This document shows, piece by piece, positions 37,517 to 47,778 of a stretch of DNA of 64,000 nt. Under the pieces are notes generated by a model. The model worked only from the letters and a program-made list of their open reading frames with translations, made no database searches and was not told where the DNA came from. Position numbers and translations under genes: made by a program. The stretch is from an uncultured Oceanospirillaceae bacterium. GTDB lineage: Bacteria > Pseudomonadota > Gammaproteobacteria > Pseudomonadales > Balneatricaceae. The stretch lies in assembly GCA_937136055.1 (NCBI GenBank), contig CAKZOD010000076.1, positions 1 through 64,000 on the forward strand, in the 5' to 3' direction. How positions within the stretch are numbered: the first letter of the stretch is position 1; each line of letters begins with the position of its first letter.

Positions 37517-38297
37517 TCTTACCCCTAATTAAACTATTATTATTTTTCTGCCAATTACTTTCTAAATAAACAGCAAGTACATACTGAAAGCTTTAGTGAT
37601 GAACTAAAAAGCATTTTCTATCAATAACAGTAACCCGTTAAAAGCTACTAATTATCGTTCGTAGATTGAGGGATTTTTGTAGGCCCACCTTGCTTTTGTA
37701 TACGTATAAAGCCACCCATAATGACAATCTATAGAATTCTAGAAACATATAAGGTGAGTATTAAAAGTACCTTTAGCCTGACAGTTTAAATGTGTTCATT
37801 CTATTTTCAGTCTCTTCAAGCCATCAATAGCTAACCTAGCAGTGATACCTCGTTTATTTTGGTACTTCCCTTCAGACATATTACTTAGCCATCTATGTTC
37901 TAGATATTAACTTTAGTTAGTTTTATTTTATTAATTCTAAAAATATATATTAACACCACAAATCATATATTCCCATAATAATCAAATAGTTGCATTATAG
38001 TCACCTATTGGCAACACTATTAACTTACAGCTTATTTTTTATATAAGGCTATTTAATAAAAGTTGCAATAGAGCCGATAGTAAGAAGCAAAAGCTTTTAA
38101 GACACTGAAGCTTGACCTCAAAGAAACAAGAGCGATGTAGATAAGGCTAAATTGGTTTTATTTAGATAGGACAAAATGAGGCTCAATTCAAATAGCAAAG
38201 GCTTCATTCAATAGACATAACAATGACAATTTATTAGAAACATTCTCAATCCTTAACAACTATTTGAATCAATTGCGAAGAGATTAACGCAAGACAG

Positions 38298-38335
38298 TCA
38301 CTTTAGTTTCGGTTTTTAATACCTAAAGGCACCAG
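38298..38335 (+). repeat. Right copy of imperfect direct repeat (core GTTTTTAATACCTAA at 38312-38326)
   Basis: See the left copy at 452-489. Confidence 0.6.
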
Positions 38336-38456
38336 CGCTACTATCTACCTAAGCTATCCAAACTATCCTAGCTATCCAAGTTTGCTATGCGCTTTTTCGG
38401 CGCTAAATGTAAGTTGCCACATCTTGAAAAAATCGGGCTGTAAATCGAAACGAGTC

Positions 38457-38491
38457 AAAAAAAGTGCTCGCTTGATCACGCCGAGCACTTT
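38457..38491 (-). terminator. Rho-independent terminator downstream of the frameshifted SBP gene
   Basis: AAAGTGCTCG (38461-38470) / CGAGCACTTT (38482-38491), perfect 10-bp stem; read on the minus strand it is followed by a T run (plus-strand A run before 38461). Confidence 0.85.
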
Positions 38492-38520
38492 GAAAAGAAG
38501 ATTAGAAAGGAGTTTCGAGC

Positions 38521-40108
38521 TTAAGCTATCCAGCAGCGAATAAGCGCAAAACCATTGGAAAGCTCTGCTGATGGATGCTTTTGAAAGCCTTCTACTTTTT
38601 GTGATTTTCCGTCAATATAATCATTAAACATAGGGATAATTGAACCGCCATCATCGCGCACCATCATCGACATCTGAGTATAGATATCCTTGCGTTTGGC
38701 GCGGTCAGTTTCAACTCGAGCTTGGGATAATAGCTGATCAAAGGTCGGTCTCTTCCACTTCGTATCATTCCAGTCCGCAGTAGACTTATAAGCGACCGAA
38801 TACATTTCGTCTTGGGTATTTCGCCCTGTCCAGTACGAAGCACAAAATGGCTTTTTATTCCAAACGTTTGACCAGTAACCATCCGCCGGTTCACGTTGCA
38901 CTTCAAGGTTAATGCCCGCTTTAGAGGCCTGTTGACTAAAGAGTAGAGCTGCATCCATACCATTGGAAAAAGCAGCATCTGAAGAGCTCAATACCACTGG
39001 TCCTGAATGTCCTGACTTTTTATAGTGAAATGCGGCTTTATCAGGATCGTAGCTGCGCTGTTCTATCTCAGAGTTGAATAAATCGTAGGAATCGTTAATA
39101 GGATAGTCGTTGCCAACAGAGCCGTAGCCATGCAGTACACGTTTAACTAAGTCTTCACGATTAATCGCATATTTAAGTGCCAAGCGCAGATCGACATTAT
39201 CAAATGGTGCCGTATCTGTATGCATGATGAAAGTATAGTGGCCACCACCAGAGGTATTAACAACATCGATATTCGGCAACTTATCGAGCAACTTCGCAGT
39301 TTTAGGCGAGATTCGGTTAACGAAGTGTACAGCGCCTGAACTCAACGCCGACATACGCGCTGTTTGATCATTTAATACTCGAATTTCAACACTGTCAGCG
39401 TGTCCTACTTCATCGTTCCAATAGCCAGCGAACTTTTCACCGACATGGCGCACCCCTGGCTCATTCACTGTGACCTTATATGGTCCTGTACCTATTCCAG
39501 CACTCGGGTCATCAAAGCCGCCATTTGGCTGAATAATTAAATGATAATCGGATAGCAAATAGGGTAAATCGGCATTGCCACCTTTGAGTTCGATGACAAC
39601 ATCTTCTCCGGCAACAGATATAGAGTCTATGTCACGCATGATACCTAAAGCACCCGATTTAGTGTCTTCACCGGAGTGACGTTTTAGCGTTTGCACCACA
39701 TCGTTAGCATCCATCTCTTTGCCGTTGTGGAACTGCACCCCTTTGCGCAATTTGAAAGTCCAAGTTTTAGCACCGTTTGATGGCTCCCACGATGTCGCTA
39801 AATATGGGATAGCTTCTCCTGTGGGGGCGATATCGACTAGTGTCTCCCCCCATACTCGCAAGAAGTTAAAGGGTACTTGGGATGCAGAGAGCGCTGGATC
39901 AAGGCTATCGGTGGAGCTCCCCCCCTTCTAACCCGGCGATTAAGTGGCCACCTTTTTTGGGTTTTTCAGCGGCAAATAGGTTTTGACTGAGCATTGAACT
40001 GGCGAGTGGAGCTGCAACGCCCAAGGCGGTTGCGGCGCGTAAAAAATCTCGGCGATTGAGTTGTCCATTCTTGACATGAGTGGTTAGTTTTTCTAGATCA
40101 TTCGACAT
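38521..40108 (-). pseudogene. Family-5 (peptide/opine-type) ABC transporter substrate-binding protein, frameshifted
   Basis: N-terminal ORF 39905..40108 has a Tat-like signal (LNRRDFLRAATALGVAAPLASSM) and ends ...AGLEGGELHR*. ORF 38521..39861 continues LRVWGETLVDIAPTGEAIPYLATSWEPS... Removing one G from the G7 tract (39919-39925 C7 on +) joins them as LEGGSSTDSLDPALSASQVPFNFLRVWGETL. Confidence 0.88.
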
Positions 40109-40313
40109 AATTAACCTCTATATTATTGTTATGGTTTTTCTTTCAGCTCACTTGTGTTTATGCACTAAAAAGATAAATAGTGATAACCAAGCAGGAAAAG
40201 CACGCTACCTCAACCCGAAGAAATGATGTATACGAACCGCAATTAATTCAGAGAGACCTTTGCATCATTGGTTGGTTGACACCTCCTTACACTTTAGGTT
40301 GTTGTTACATGAA

Positions 40314-40619
40314 TCAGCTTTTATTTGATCGATAAAGGTAACGATTCACAATGGGGACTCGAATATCCCAGCAAGCACTGACACCCGCGTGAATCACAAC
40401 ATGACAGCCAGCGTTAATCGTCACTTCTTCGTCATTATTAGTGCGAATATGGGCTTCTCCCGATTGCACAATAAACTCGACATCTTGGTCATAGTCGTAG
40501 TTAAACTCGGTTAACTCTCCACTCTCCCACAAATCCCAATGCTGACAAGATTCTTGCTCATCAGCGGTTGCTAAGTGCACTTCAATCATCTTCTTACTCA
40601 TATCTCTCCTAATAGCCAT
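40314..40619 (-). CDS. Cupin-like small protein
   Basis: 101 aa, FIVQSGEAHIRTNNDEEVTINAGCHVVIHAGVSACWDI resembles a cupin barrel. Confidence 0.6.
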   Translation of the reverse strand: MAIRRDMSKKMIEVHLATADEQESCQHWDLWESGELTEFNYDYDQDVEFIVQSGEAHIRTNNDEEVTINAGCHVVIHAGVSACWDIRVPIVNRYLYRSNKS

Positions 40620-40670
40620 TATTCGCGCTGACTATTCACACCCGTTATCCACACTATTCATTCACTTAAG

Positions 40671-42323
40671 CTAACGGCTAAAAAAACTCATCACTTGGGG
40701 CGCTAATGGTTCATTTTCAAGTAGCAGATCACTGGCTTTTTCAGCCATCATAATGGTGGCTGCATTGATATTGGCACTGGGTAAAGAGGGCATGGCGGAT
40801 GCGTCAATCACTCTTAACCCCTCAACACCTCGTACTCTAAGTTCACTATCCAACACTGCCATTGGATCTTCAGCTGCTCCCATCTTGCATGTGCCACACG
40901 GATGGTAGGCACTAGCGGCATCATCACGAATAAAGTCATCCATCGCGCTCCCACTTCTAATATTCTCACCGGGCGTATCTTCACGAAAATGAAAAGGTTT
41001 AAAGGCTGGTTGTTTAGCGACTTCTAAACCCAGTTTCATCGCCTCGCGCATCACTCTCCAGTCTTCTTGTGTGGACATATAATTAGGATCAATATGGACT
41101 GCATCGGTTATTTTATTACTGCGCAAGCGCACGTTACCCCTGCTTGTCGGCCGCATAGGGCCGACCCCGATGCGATAACCAAAAGTTGTGGCAACGGGAA
41201 TCCAATCTTTATCAAAGAACACGGGAAAGAAATGAAATTGAATATCTGGGTGAGCTGTTTCAGGTGCACTATTTAAAAAAGCACCGACATGACATTGATT
41301 AACAGCAGCCACCCCCTGTTTAGCGCCAAACCACTGCATCCCCGCCCAGAGCATGCGATGGGGTTGCAACTCTTTATTCAGTGAAACCGGCTGTTTGGTC
41401 TCTATTTGAATATGGCATTCAAGGTGATCTTGTAGGTTTTCACCAACCCCGGGTAAGTCCACCTGACACTCGATATCATGTTCAGCCAAATGTTTTGCGG
41501 GGCCTATTCCTGAGAGCATGAGCAGCTGCGGGGAACCAAAAACCCCAGCACACAGCAGTACTTCCTTATCAGCACTCACATCCAATACATTACCTTGGTA
41601 ACTAACTTGGTAACCTGTTGCTCTATTACTATCACTCAAGTTAATGCGCAGCACTTGGCAGCTGGTCCAAATCGTTAAGTTTTGATGTTGATCACGGCTG
41701 TGAAGATAGGCAAAGGCACTGCTATTGCGGACACCTTTTTTAACACTCATATCAAAGCGTGATACGCCTTCTTGCTGATAGCCATTAACATCATCGGTCA
41801 ATGGCCAACCCGCCTGCTGGCCTGCTTCCAGAAACGCTGCATTTAAAGGGCTGAGGTGTTGCTGGCGCTGAACGCCAACTAGCCCCTGATTACCCCGATA
41901 CTTACTGTTAACATCGCTGTTTTCGATTTTCTTAAAATACGGCAAGCAGCTTTGCCAGTCCCAACCTTGCGCGCCTTGAGCATGCCAACGATCATAATCC
42001 AGCGGGTGACCACGCAGCCAAGTCATACCGTTGATAGATGAAGAACCACCCAGTACTTTGCCTCTAGGTTGCTGTATTTTTCGATGATTAAGATGTTGCT
42101 GAGGCTCGGTGTAGTACCACCAATTGTATTTGGAGGTCGGCTTAAAGGCCGAGCGCAATCCCGCCGGCATCTGCAGAATCCAAGACTTATCACTACCACC
42201 GACTTCAAGTAGCAAAACTTGGTGCCCTGCATCTGCCAACCGCCGCGCTAATACGCAACCGGCTGAGCCCGCCCCGGCAATAATATAATCGAATCTAGTT
42301 TTCACTATCCCGCCCTTGAGCAC
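40671..42323 (-). CDS. GMC-family oxidoreductase (choline dehydrogenase-like)
   Basis: FDYIIAGAGSAGCVLARRLADAGHQVLLLEVGG; GKVLGGSSSINGMTWLRGHPLDYDRW; AYHPCGTCKMG; VIDASAMPSLPSANINAATIMMAEKASD. Confidence 0.95.
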   Translation of the reverse strand: MLKGGIVKTRFDYIIAGAGSAGCVLARRLADAGHQVLLLEVGGSDKSWILQMPAGLRSAFKPTSKYNWWYYTEPQQHLNHRKIQQPRGKVLGGSSSINGMTWLRGHPLDYDRWHAQGAQGWDWQSCLPYFKKIENSDVNSKYRGNQGLVGVQRQQHLSPLNAAFLEAGQQAGWPLTDDVNGYQQEGVSRFDMSVKKGVRNSSAFAYLHSRDQHQNLTIWTSCQVLRINLSDSNRATGYQVSYQGNVLDVSADKEVLLCAGVFGSPQLLMLSGIGPAKHLAEHDIECQVDLPGVGENLQDHLECHIQIETKQPVSLNKELQPHRMLWAGMQWFGAKQGVAAVNQCHVGAFLNSAPETAHPDIQFHFFPVFFDKDWIPVATTFGYRIGVGPMRPTSRGNVRLRSNKITDAVHIDPNYMSTQEDWRVMREAMKLGLEVAKQPAFKPFHFREDTPGENIRSGSAMDDFIRDDAASAYHPCGTCKMGAAEDPMAVLDSELRVRGVEGLRVIDASAMPSLPSANINAATIMMAEKASDLLLENEPLAPQVMSFFSR

Positions 42324-42351
42324 TTTTACTACACAGGTTTAAGGTTTAACA

Positions 42352-42427
42352 GCCTTGAGCTTTAACAACGGCCTTGAGCGCTAACAACAGCCATGAGCTA
42401 TAACTACAGCCATGAGCCTTCATCAGG
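42352..42427. repeat. Intergenic 19-bp tandem repeat, about 4 degenerate units
   Basis: GCCTTGAGCTTTAACAACG / GCCTTGAGCGCTAACAACA / GCCATGAGCTATAACTACA / GCCATGAGCCTTCATCAGG. Confidence 0.85.
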
Positions 42428-42478
42428 CACCTAAACTAAAGTCCTTAAACTAAAGCGCTATCAATTAAAGCGCCTAAA

Positions 42479-43027
42479 TTAAAGAGCCAGTGCCTGCTCA
42501 GTCGTCACGACCGTTGCAAACTCACCGTGCAAGGTACTCAAAGTCACCGAGTGCACTTGCTCAGCACTGTGCTCTACCCCATCTGGTCCTGTCACGCTGT
42601 AAGCCCATACACCATCCGAGGTGTAGTAAGTATCAAAGCCTAAATCTCCAGCGTTGCGAGTCCTCGACTCCGCACAGTGATTTGCAGTGGCACCACAAAC
42701 AACCAAGCGCTCAACCTCAGCACCTCGTAAAATTTGCTCTAATTGAGTGCCGACAAAACCGCTGCCGCCGTGCTTAATGACAACCGCTTCGCCATCCAGC
42801 GGCGCCGCAAATGGTTGCACAGCAGAGCCTGGCGCTTGCGGGTTAAATGGATCACTTGGATCATCACCGTGGTGATGAATATGCACCACTTTATCGCCGC
42901 GCTCGCGAAACTCAGACAATAACTTTGCAATATTATCACTTGCAGCTAAGTTCGAACGCTCCGCCCCATTTGCATCATCTTCAACAAAAGCCATTTGTAC
43001 ATCAATTACCAAAAGTGCTGTTTTCAT
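42479..43027 (-). CDS. Isochorismatase-family cysteine hydrolase
   Basis: TALLVIDVQMAFVEDD; HHHGDDPSDPF; KHGGSGFVGTQLEQIL; LVVCGATANHCAESRTRNAGDLGFDTYYTSDGVWAY. Confidence 0.92.
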   Translation of the reverse strand: MKTALLVIDVQMAFVEDDANGAERSNLAASDNIAKLLSEFRERGDKVVHIHHHGDDPSDPFNPQAPGSAVQPFAAPLDGEAVVIKHGGSGFVGTQLEQILRGAEVERLVVCGATANHCAESRTRNAGDLGFDTYYTSDGVWAYSVTGPDGVEHSAEQVHSVTLSTLHGEFATVVTTEQALAL

Positions 43028-43120
43028 TATCTTTTCCTGCCTGTTTTTATCTGTTTCTTATTCATATGATGGATACCCAAAGCAAAGTAAAGCACTACAC
43101 AAGGTTAAACACTTCACAGA

Positions 43121-43984
43121 TCATTGCGATTGAGCGAGTTTTCGATCATTTAATATTTTTTCGACTCGCGGACCATATATTTGAATATTGACCTCATCAC
43201 TGAGTACTCGATCAGGTTGCTCATCATAAGTCAGTACCGCGCTGACGCGCTCTCGACTACCTTCAACTTTTGTCACCCCATGCAGCGAATAACCGCCACG
43301 GAAAAATGTGAAGGTGCCCGCACCTCGACTAAAAGTTTGCGCATTAGAAAGATCCCCTGACAATAGCTGATCCACCAGCTCAGTTTGTTCGCTCTCATCG
43401 GTGCGAGAGTTAGGTAAGAAGACAAATTCACCACCTGATTCAGAGCTTTGTAACAGTAAAGTGACGGTACACTCTACCGTATCGTAGTGCCAGGCATGAC
43501 GTGCTTGTGGCTTTAAGGCCACGACATTGAGTGCTTGAAACTCATCGGCGCAGCGATACAACTGCTGCTTGCGCTGCACTCGCCTGACAAACTCTGTCAA
43601 TATTGGTGATTGATACAGCTGTTGGATCAGCGTTTCGTTGGGGATTTGATCATTCGCTAATTGCTGCGCTGTATGGGTATATTCTTGCTTGCGCAGGTCA
43701 TCAGCAGGTGCCGTATCATCGGGCACTCCTTGATATATGGTACGTTTGACTGTCAAGGTATCAGCACTTGGTAGCAGCGCTTTAGCTTCATTAGCTAGCG
43801 CTTCAACGCCTTGCGGGTGAATAAAGCCTTCAAAACTGCACCAACCTTGCTGATCAATTTGTTGCTGGCACTGTGCTAGAAAACGAGCGCCGACACCACT
43901 ATCAAGGTCTTTGATAGGAAAGCGTTGCAAATCGATCAGGTTTAACGCCATATCCGTATGTTCACAAAATGAGTGTGTTTGCAT
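43121..43984 (-). CDS. 2-oxoglutarate/Fe(II)-dependent oxygenase, HalD/BesD/ArpA-like
   Basis: HAWHYDTVECTVTLLLQSSESGGEFVFLPNSRTD (HxD), GTFTFFRGGYSLHGVTKVEGSRERVSAVLTYDE (distal His and Arg). Confidence 0.75.
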   Translation of the reverse strand: MQTHSFCEHTDMALNLIDLQRFPIKDLDSGVGARFLAQCQQQIDQQGWCSFEGFIHPQGVEALANEAKALLPSADTLTVKRTIYQGVPDDTAPADDLRKQEYTHTAQQLANDQIPNETLIQQLYQSPILTEFVRRVQRKQQLYRCADEFQALNVVALKPQARHAWHYDTVECTVTLLLQSSESGGEFVFLPNSRTDESEQTELVDQLLSGDLSNAQTFSRGAGTFTFFRGGYSLHGVTKVEGSRERVSAVLTYDEQPDRVLSDEVNIQIYGPRVEKILNDRKLAQSQ

Positions 43985-44179
43985 TTCGATTCCTCCTAAG
44001 CATGTCGCTATTAATGACCTTAAGCCATTTCTTATTTGCAGGTATTAAATTATGTCGGGATAGGCTTTGAATCCATGTCTCGCCAAGTACTAAAAATCAT
44101 CTGAATCCATATTAGCGATAGAAAAGAGTAAAGAATAATGAAAGAATGACCTTTCATGCACATAAAAAACTTATAGCAA

Positions 44180-45052
44180 ATGATAAAAAAGAATATTAAT
44201 TTGAATTGGCTGCGCAGTTTTGAAGCTGTCGCTAGACACTTAAGTTTTACTGTTGCCAGCCAAGAGCTTGGTTTGACACAAACAGCGGTAAGCTTGCAAA
44301 TCAAATCTTTGGAGGCCAAATTAGGCCAAAAATTATTTATTCGCCGCGCTAAAAGTTTAACCATGACAGAGATCGCTAAAGCTTACTTACCCACGGTAAG
44401 AGATTCATTACTTGCCCTTAATCTATCGACTAATGGCTTGTTTGGACCTGATCTTAAAAGCACCATTGTTGTTCGCGCACCGTTAGCATTGATCGTTTTA
44501 CTCAGCGCTAAAATCGGCGAGTTTCAAACGCTTTACCCCAATGTTGTGATTAAATTTGTCAGTGCTATTTGGATTGATACTACCGATACCCAAGCTGTAG
44601 ATATCGACATCGCACTACTACCCGATGGTCACGCCAGTAAGCACATGGAGAAGCTTTCAACTGAATTTTTAGTGCCTATCGTCAGCTCAAACTTTACTGG
44701 GTCAATAAGTTCTGCGGCAGACCTAACTGACTTAAGCCCTATTCATATCCTAGGTTTTGACGATCATTGGTCGCGCTACCTAAACGCATTTGAATTACAA
44801 CACGATGTACAAAAAACACGCTTCCAAGTTGATACATTTGTAGCAGCTTGCGAACTCATCGCCTGTGATCTTGGCTGTGCTGTCGTGATTGAGCGCTACG
44901 CCGAAAACGCCATTGAAATGGGGCGCAATGTAAAACTGGCAGGCAGCGCTGTGCCATTAAGCCAGTCTCATTACCTGCTAGATAGTAAATCTGCGCAGCA
45001 AGCAGATCCTGTTGTACAAGCCTTTAAGCAATGGTTGCGCAGTTGCTTTTGA
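44180..45052 (+). CDS. LysR-family transcriptional regulator
   Basis: LNWLRSFEAVARHLSFTVASQELGLTQTAVSLQIKSLEAKLGQKLFIRRAKSLTMTE; divergent from the oxygenase cluster. Confidence 0.93.
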   Translation: MIKKNINLNWLRSFEAVARHLSFTVASQELGLTQTAVSLQIKSLEAKLGQKLFIRRAKSLTMTEIAKAYLPTVRDSLLALNLSTNGLFGPDLKSTIVVRAPLALIVLLSAKIGEFQTLYPNVVIKFVSAIWIDTTDTQAVDIDIALLPDGHASKHMEKLSTEFLVPIVSSNFTGSISSAADLTDLSPIHILGFDDHWSRYLNAFELQHDVQKTRFQVDTFVAACELIACDLGCAVVIERYAENAIEMGRNVKLAGSAVPLSQSHYLLDSKSAQQADPVVQAFKQWLRSCF

Positions 45053-45325
45053 TGCGAACCTGTTTCTTTTGATTTAGAAAGCTCTTGATTTAAAAAGGCA
45101 TGGGCTCTTCCAGTGAACAGATAAACCTTTCAAGCGGCTCTTGTTAACTCTGGCAGTCACTAATGGCAGTTAATTCTGTCAGTCGATTACAGCAGCATGA
45201 GCACTGCGTCTTGCTTTGTGAATCTATTCTTAATTGATCAACGTATAAACAAATATCGCGTGTCGCTATTAGCGAATCAGACACGCTATCTTTATTAATC
45301 GTTGAGAAACTTAGGGAGAAAATTG

Positions 45326-45721
45326 ATGATAATTGACCACCATACGCCATTTGCATCCCCAGCTAGTGAATCCCAAGTTAGCTCACTTTCAAAGCCTAAA
45401 CCTGAAGAAGCTCAAAGCCTAGCAGAAAGCCAAATCACAGCACAGAGCCTGATAGTTGAAAGCACTGTCTCTATCAGCCAGCAGGCACTACAGCGACAAG
45501 CACAAGAATCGCAGGCATTAGTCGAATTAAATAATGAAAAAGATGCCAAGCTAAAGATGCAATATCAAGATAATTTAGCGCTCTTTATCGCCAATGCGCA
45601 GCGCTACAGCCAACAGGATGTGGTCGTGCCAATGATTGAAAACCGTGCGGCAATCGCTGCCTACTCTCTGATTGAAAACAAAGTCGTAGCAACGGTTGCC
45701 TCGAATGAATTGGAGGAGTGA
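45326..45721 (+). CDS. Hypothetical Gln/Ala/Glu-rich protein
   Basis: ORF starting MIIDHHTPFASPASES (ATG at 45326 preceded by agggagaaaatt, a plausible RBS); no recognised domain. Confidence 0.5.
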   Translation: MIIDHHTPFASPASESQVSSLSKPKPEEAQSLAESQITAQSLIVESTVSISQQALQRQAQESQALVELNNEKDAKLKMQYQDNLALFIANAQRYSQQDVVVPMIENRAAIAAYSLIENKVVATVASNELEE

Positions 45722-45898
45722 ACAAATTCCCCTTTGCAAAGAACATTCCGTTAAGCCCCAAATTATTTTTATAACTTGTGAGCGTACATGTGATTAAGCC
45801 CAAGCATGTAGTATTCGCAGAGAGAACGTATTGACCTAATCATAGGTTACATAAAGAGTTAGAACATTGACAAAAATACTATTAAGAGATTGTTTCAA

Positions 45899-47542
45899 TT
45901 ATGAAATTTGAAATTTTGTAACTAACTCTTTCAAGTTATCTGATAGTAAATAAAGCTCTTCGCTGGACTGATTGATCTGCTCTGCACCTTTGCTAGATTG
46001 GTTTGAAGCAGTGTGTAATATACTAAGAGACTTATTAATTTCTTCAGAGACACTCGATTGCTGAATCGACGCGGTAGCAATCAGCGTATTCATATTGGTA
46101 ATGTTCTCAATGGCTTGAGAGATACTATTCAATGCACTGCCTGCTTGCGAAGCTTTATTACCTGCATTTTCCGCCCTTTGCTGACCAAATCCCATGGCAC
46201 TCACGGCTTCCTTTGTACCTAATTGGAGCTTTTCTATTGCCCCTTGAATCTCTTGTGTCGAAGTTTGAGTACGCTGTGCTAAAGTGCGCACTTCATCGGC
46301 AACAACCGCAAACCCTCGCCCCTGATCTCCTGCTCTAGCGGCTTCAATTGCTGCGTTTAACGCTAACAGGTTTGTCTGCTCAGCAATCCCTCTAATCACA
46401 TCGACAATTGAACCAATATTGTCACTTTCTGCCTCCAGCGCTTTAATCTTCGAAGAAACACTTTCAACATCAGTGATTAATTCATTGGTTGCACTCACCG
46501 CTTGATCAACTATTTGGTTGCCTTCTTTGGCTCTATCACTTGTGCTTTGAGCATCTAGATCAGCTTGACCTGCATTATTAGATATCTCCTGAGATGTCGA
46601 AACCATTTGGTTCATAGCAGCTGCCACCTGCTCTATTTCCTGGCGCTGACTATTAATACTAGTCTTAGCCTCATCACTCACTTGAGTCATATTTTGAGCG
46701 GAGTCCGCGAGTTTATTCGTGGCCAATAATATTTCTGAGATGATATGACGCACTTGACCAAGCATGTTGTTAAAACTATTACTCATCTGAGCGAGTTCAT
46801 TCTTTCCTGTTACTTCTAACGCTAATGTTAAATCTGACTCTACTGAAATTTTCTCTATGGTTTTTTGCATATGTTTCAGCGGTATCATCATTGAGCGGTA
46901 AACATAGAATGAGACTGCCGTCATAACAAGTATGACTAGAATAGAAAGTAGAAAAAGTGTAAAGACATTATCTGAGTAGACTTGCTCAATCGTTTCAAAT
47001 TCTTGCTTTGCAACTCTTAGCTGTAAATTCACTAATTCAGTAATTTTTTCGCTAATAGGATCAATTTGCGCATAGAGAGGACCATCAATGCCGTTTAACT
47101 TCCCTTTTGGGTCTCCTGATATTTCAGAGAGTGTTTTGAGAACACGCTCAATCGCTTGGTTAGCTGGGAGAAAAAGCGCTTGTGCTTCGCTCGCTAATTG
47201 ACTCTCTTCCTCAGTCAATTCAGTCGCCATGTATTTTTGCCATTTGCTCTGAATCTCAGCTTTTGAAGATTTAATATCGGAGATTGTTTGATCTAAAGTA
47301 TATAACCCCGCGTTCGCTTTGTTTACTGCATCAATAACAAGTACAGCGTAGTCATCTGCAATAATTTTTAAATCTTCTAAAGGGACAACCCGATCCTTAT
47401 AAATACGTTCTGCACCCTGCTCTGTAATTTTTAAATCTTTTAAAGAAAGTAAGTAAATAAATACCAAACCTAGAATAGGTAAAACGGACATCACTATTAG
47501 TTTAATTTTTATAGAAATATTAGTGTTCATTAAAAACAGCAC
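45899..47542 (-). CDS. Methyl-accepting chemotaxis protein
   Basis: Two TM segments, HAMP-like region, [51 protein letters not shown] hairpin. Confidence 0.96.
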   Translation of the reverse strand: MLFLMNTNISIKIKLIVMSVLPILGLVFIYLLSLKDLKITEQGAERIYKDRVVPLEDLKIIADDYAVLVIDAVNKANAGLYTLDQTISDIKSSKAEIQSKWQKYMATELTEEESQLASEAQALFLPANQAIERVLKTLSEISGDPKGKLNGIDGPLYAQIDPISEKITELVNLQLRVAKQEFETIEQVYSDNVFTLFLLSILVILVMTAVSFYVYRSMMIPLKHMQKTIEKISVESDLTLALEVTGKNELAQMSNSFNNMLGQVRHIISEILLATNKLADSAQNMTQVSDEAKTSINSQRQEIEQVAAAMNQMVSTSQEISNNAGQADLDAQSTSDRAKEGNQIVDQAVSATNELITDVESVSSKIKALEAESDNIGSIVDVIRGIAEQTNLLALNAAIEAARAGDQGRGFAVVADEVRTLAQRTQTSTQEIQGAIEKLQLGTKEAVSAMGFGQQRAENAGNKASQAGSALNSISQAIENITNMNTLIATASIQQSSVSEEINKSLSILHTASNQSSKGAEQINQSSEELYLLSDNLKELVTKFQIS

Positions 47543-47732
47543 CTCTCGTTAAATCTTTGTTTTTATTAAGATGATTTAACGATTCCGCTATTTAATGTGA
47601 GCTGAATACCTAGTGAGTTTTCACTGTTTATTGATTTAAAATATGAAAGATTATTACTGGATATAAACCTTTTTTTAGGAGGTATAGATTTTATTAATGC
47701 TTTAATTAAAAGGAAGGGGTGATCGTCATCAA

Positions 47733-47768
47733 ATGAGTGAGAGGAATTGTCAAACCCCTCTCGCTCAT
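47733..47768 (-). terminator. Terminator-like hairpin downstream of MFS gene
   Basis: ATGAGTGAGAGG (47733-47744) pairs with CCTCTCGCTCAT (47757-47768), 12 bp with one wobble. Confidence 0.6.
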
Positions 47769-47778
47769 CTGTAACGAA

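Noticed and set aside
452-38335. Calling the bracketed region an integrative element with att sites
   Set aside because: No integrase, transposase or tRNA target seen; the direct repeat is imperfect, so it is only reported as a candidate insertion footprint.
40671-42323. Assigning betA to the GMC oxidoreductase
   Set aside because: GMC substrate specificity cannot be read from motifs and no betB/betI neighbours are present.
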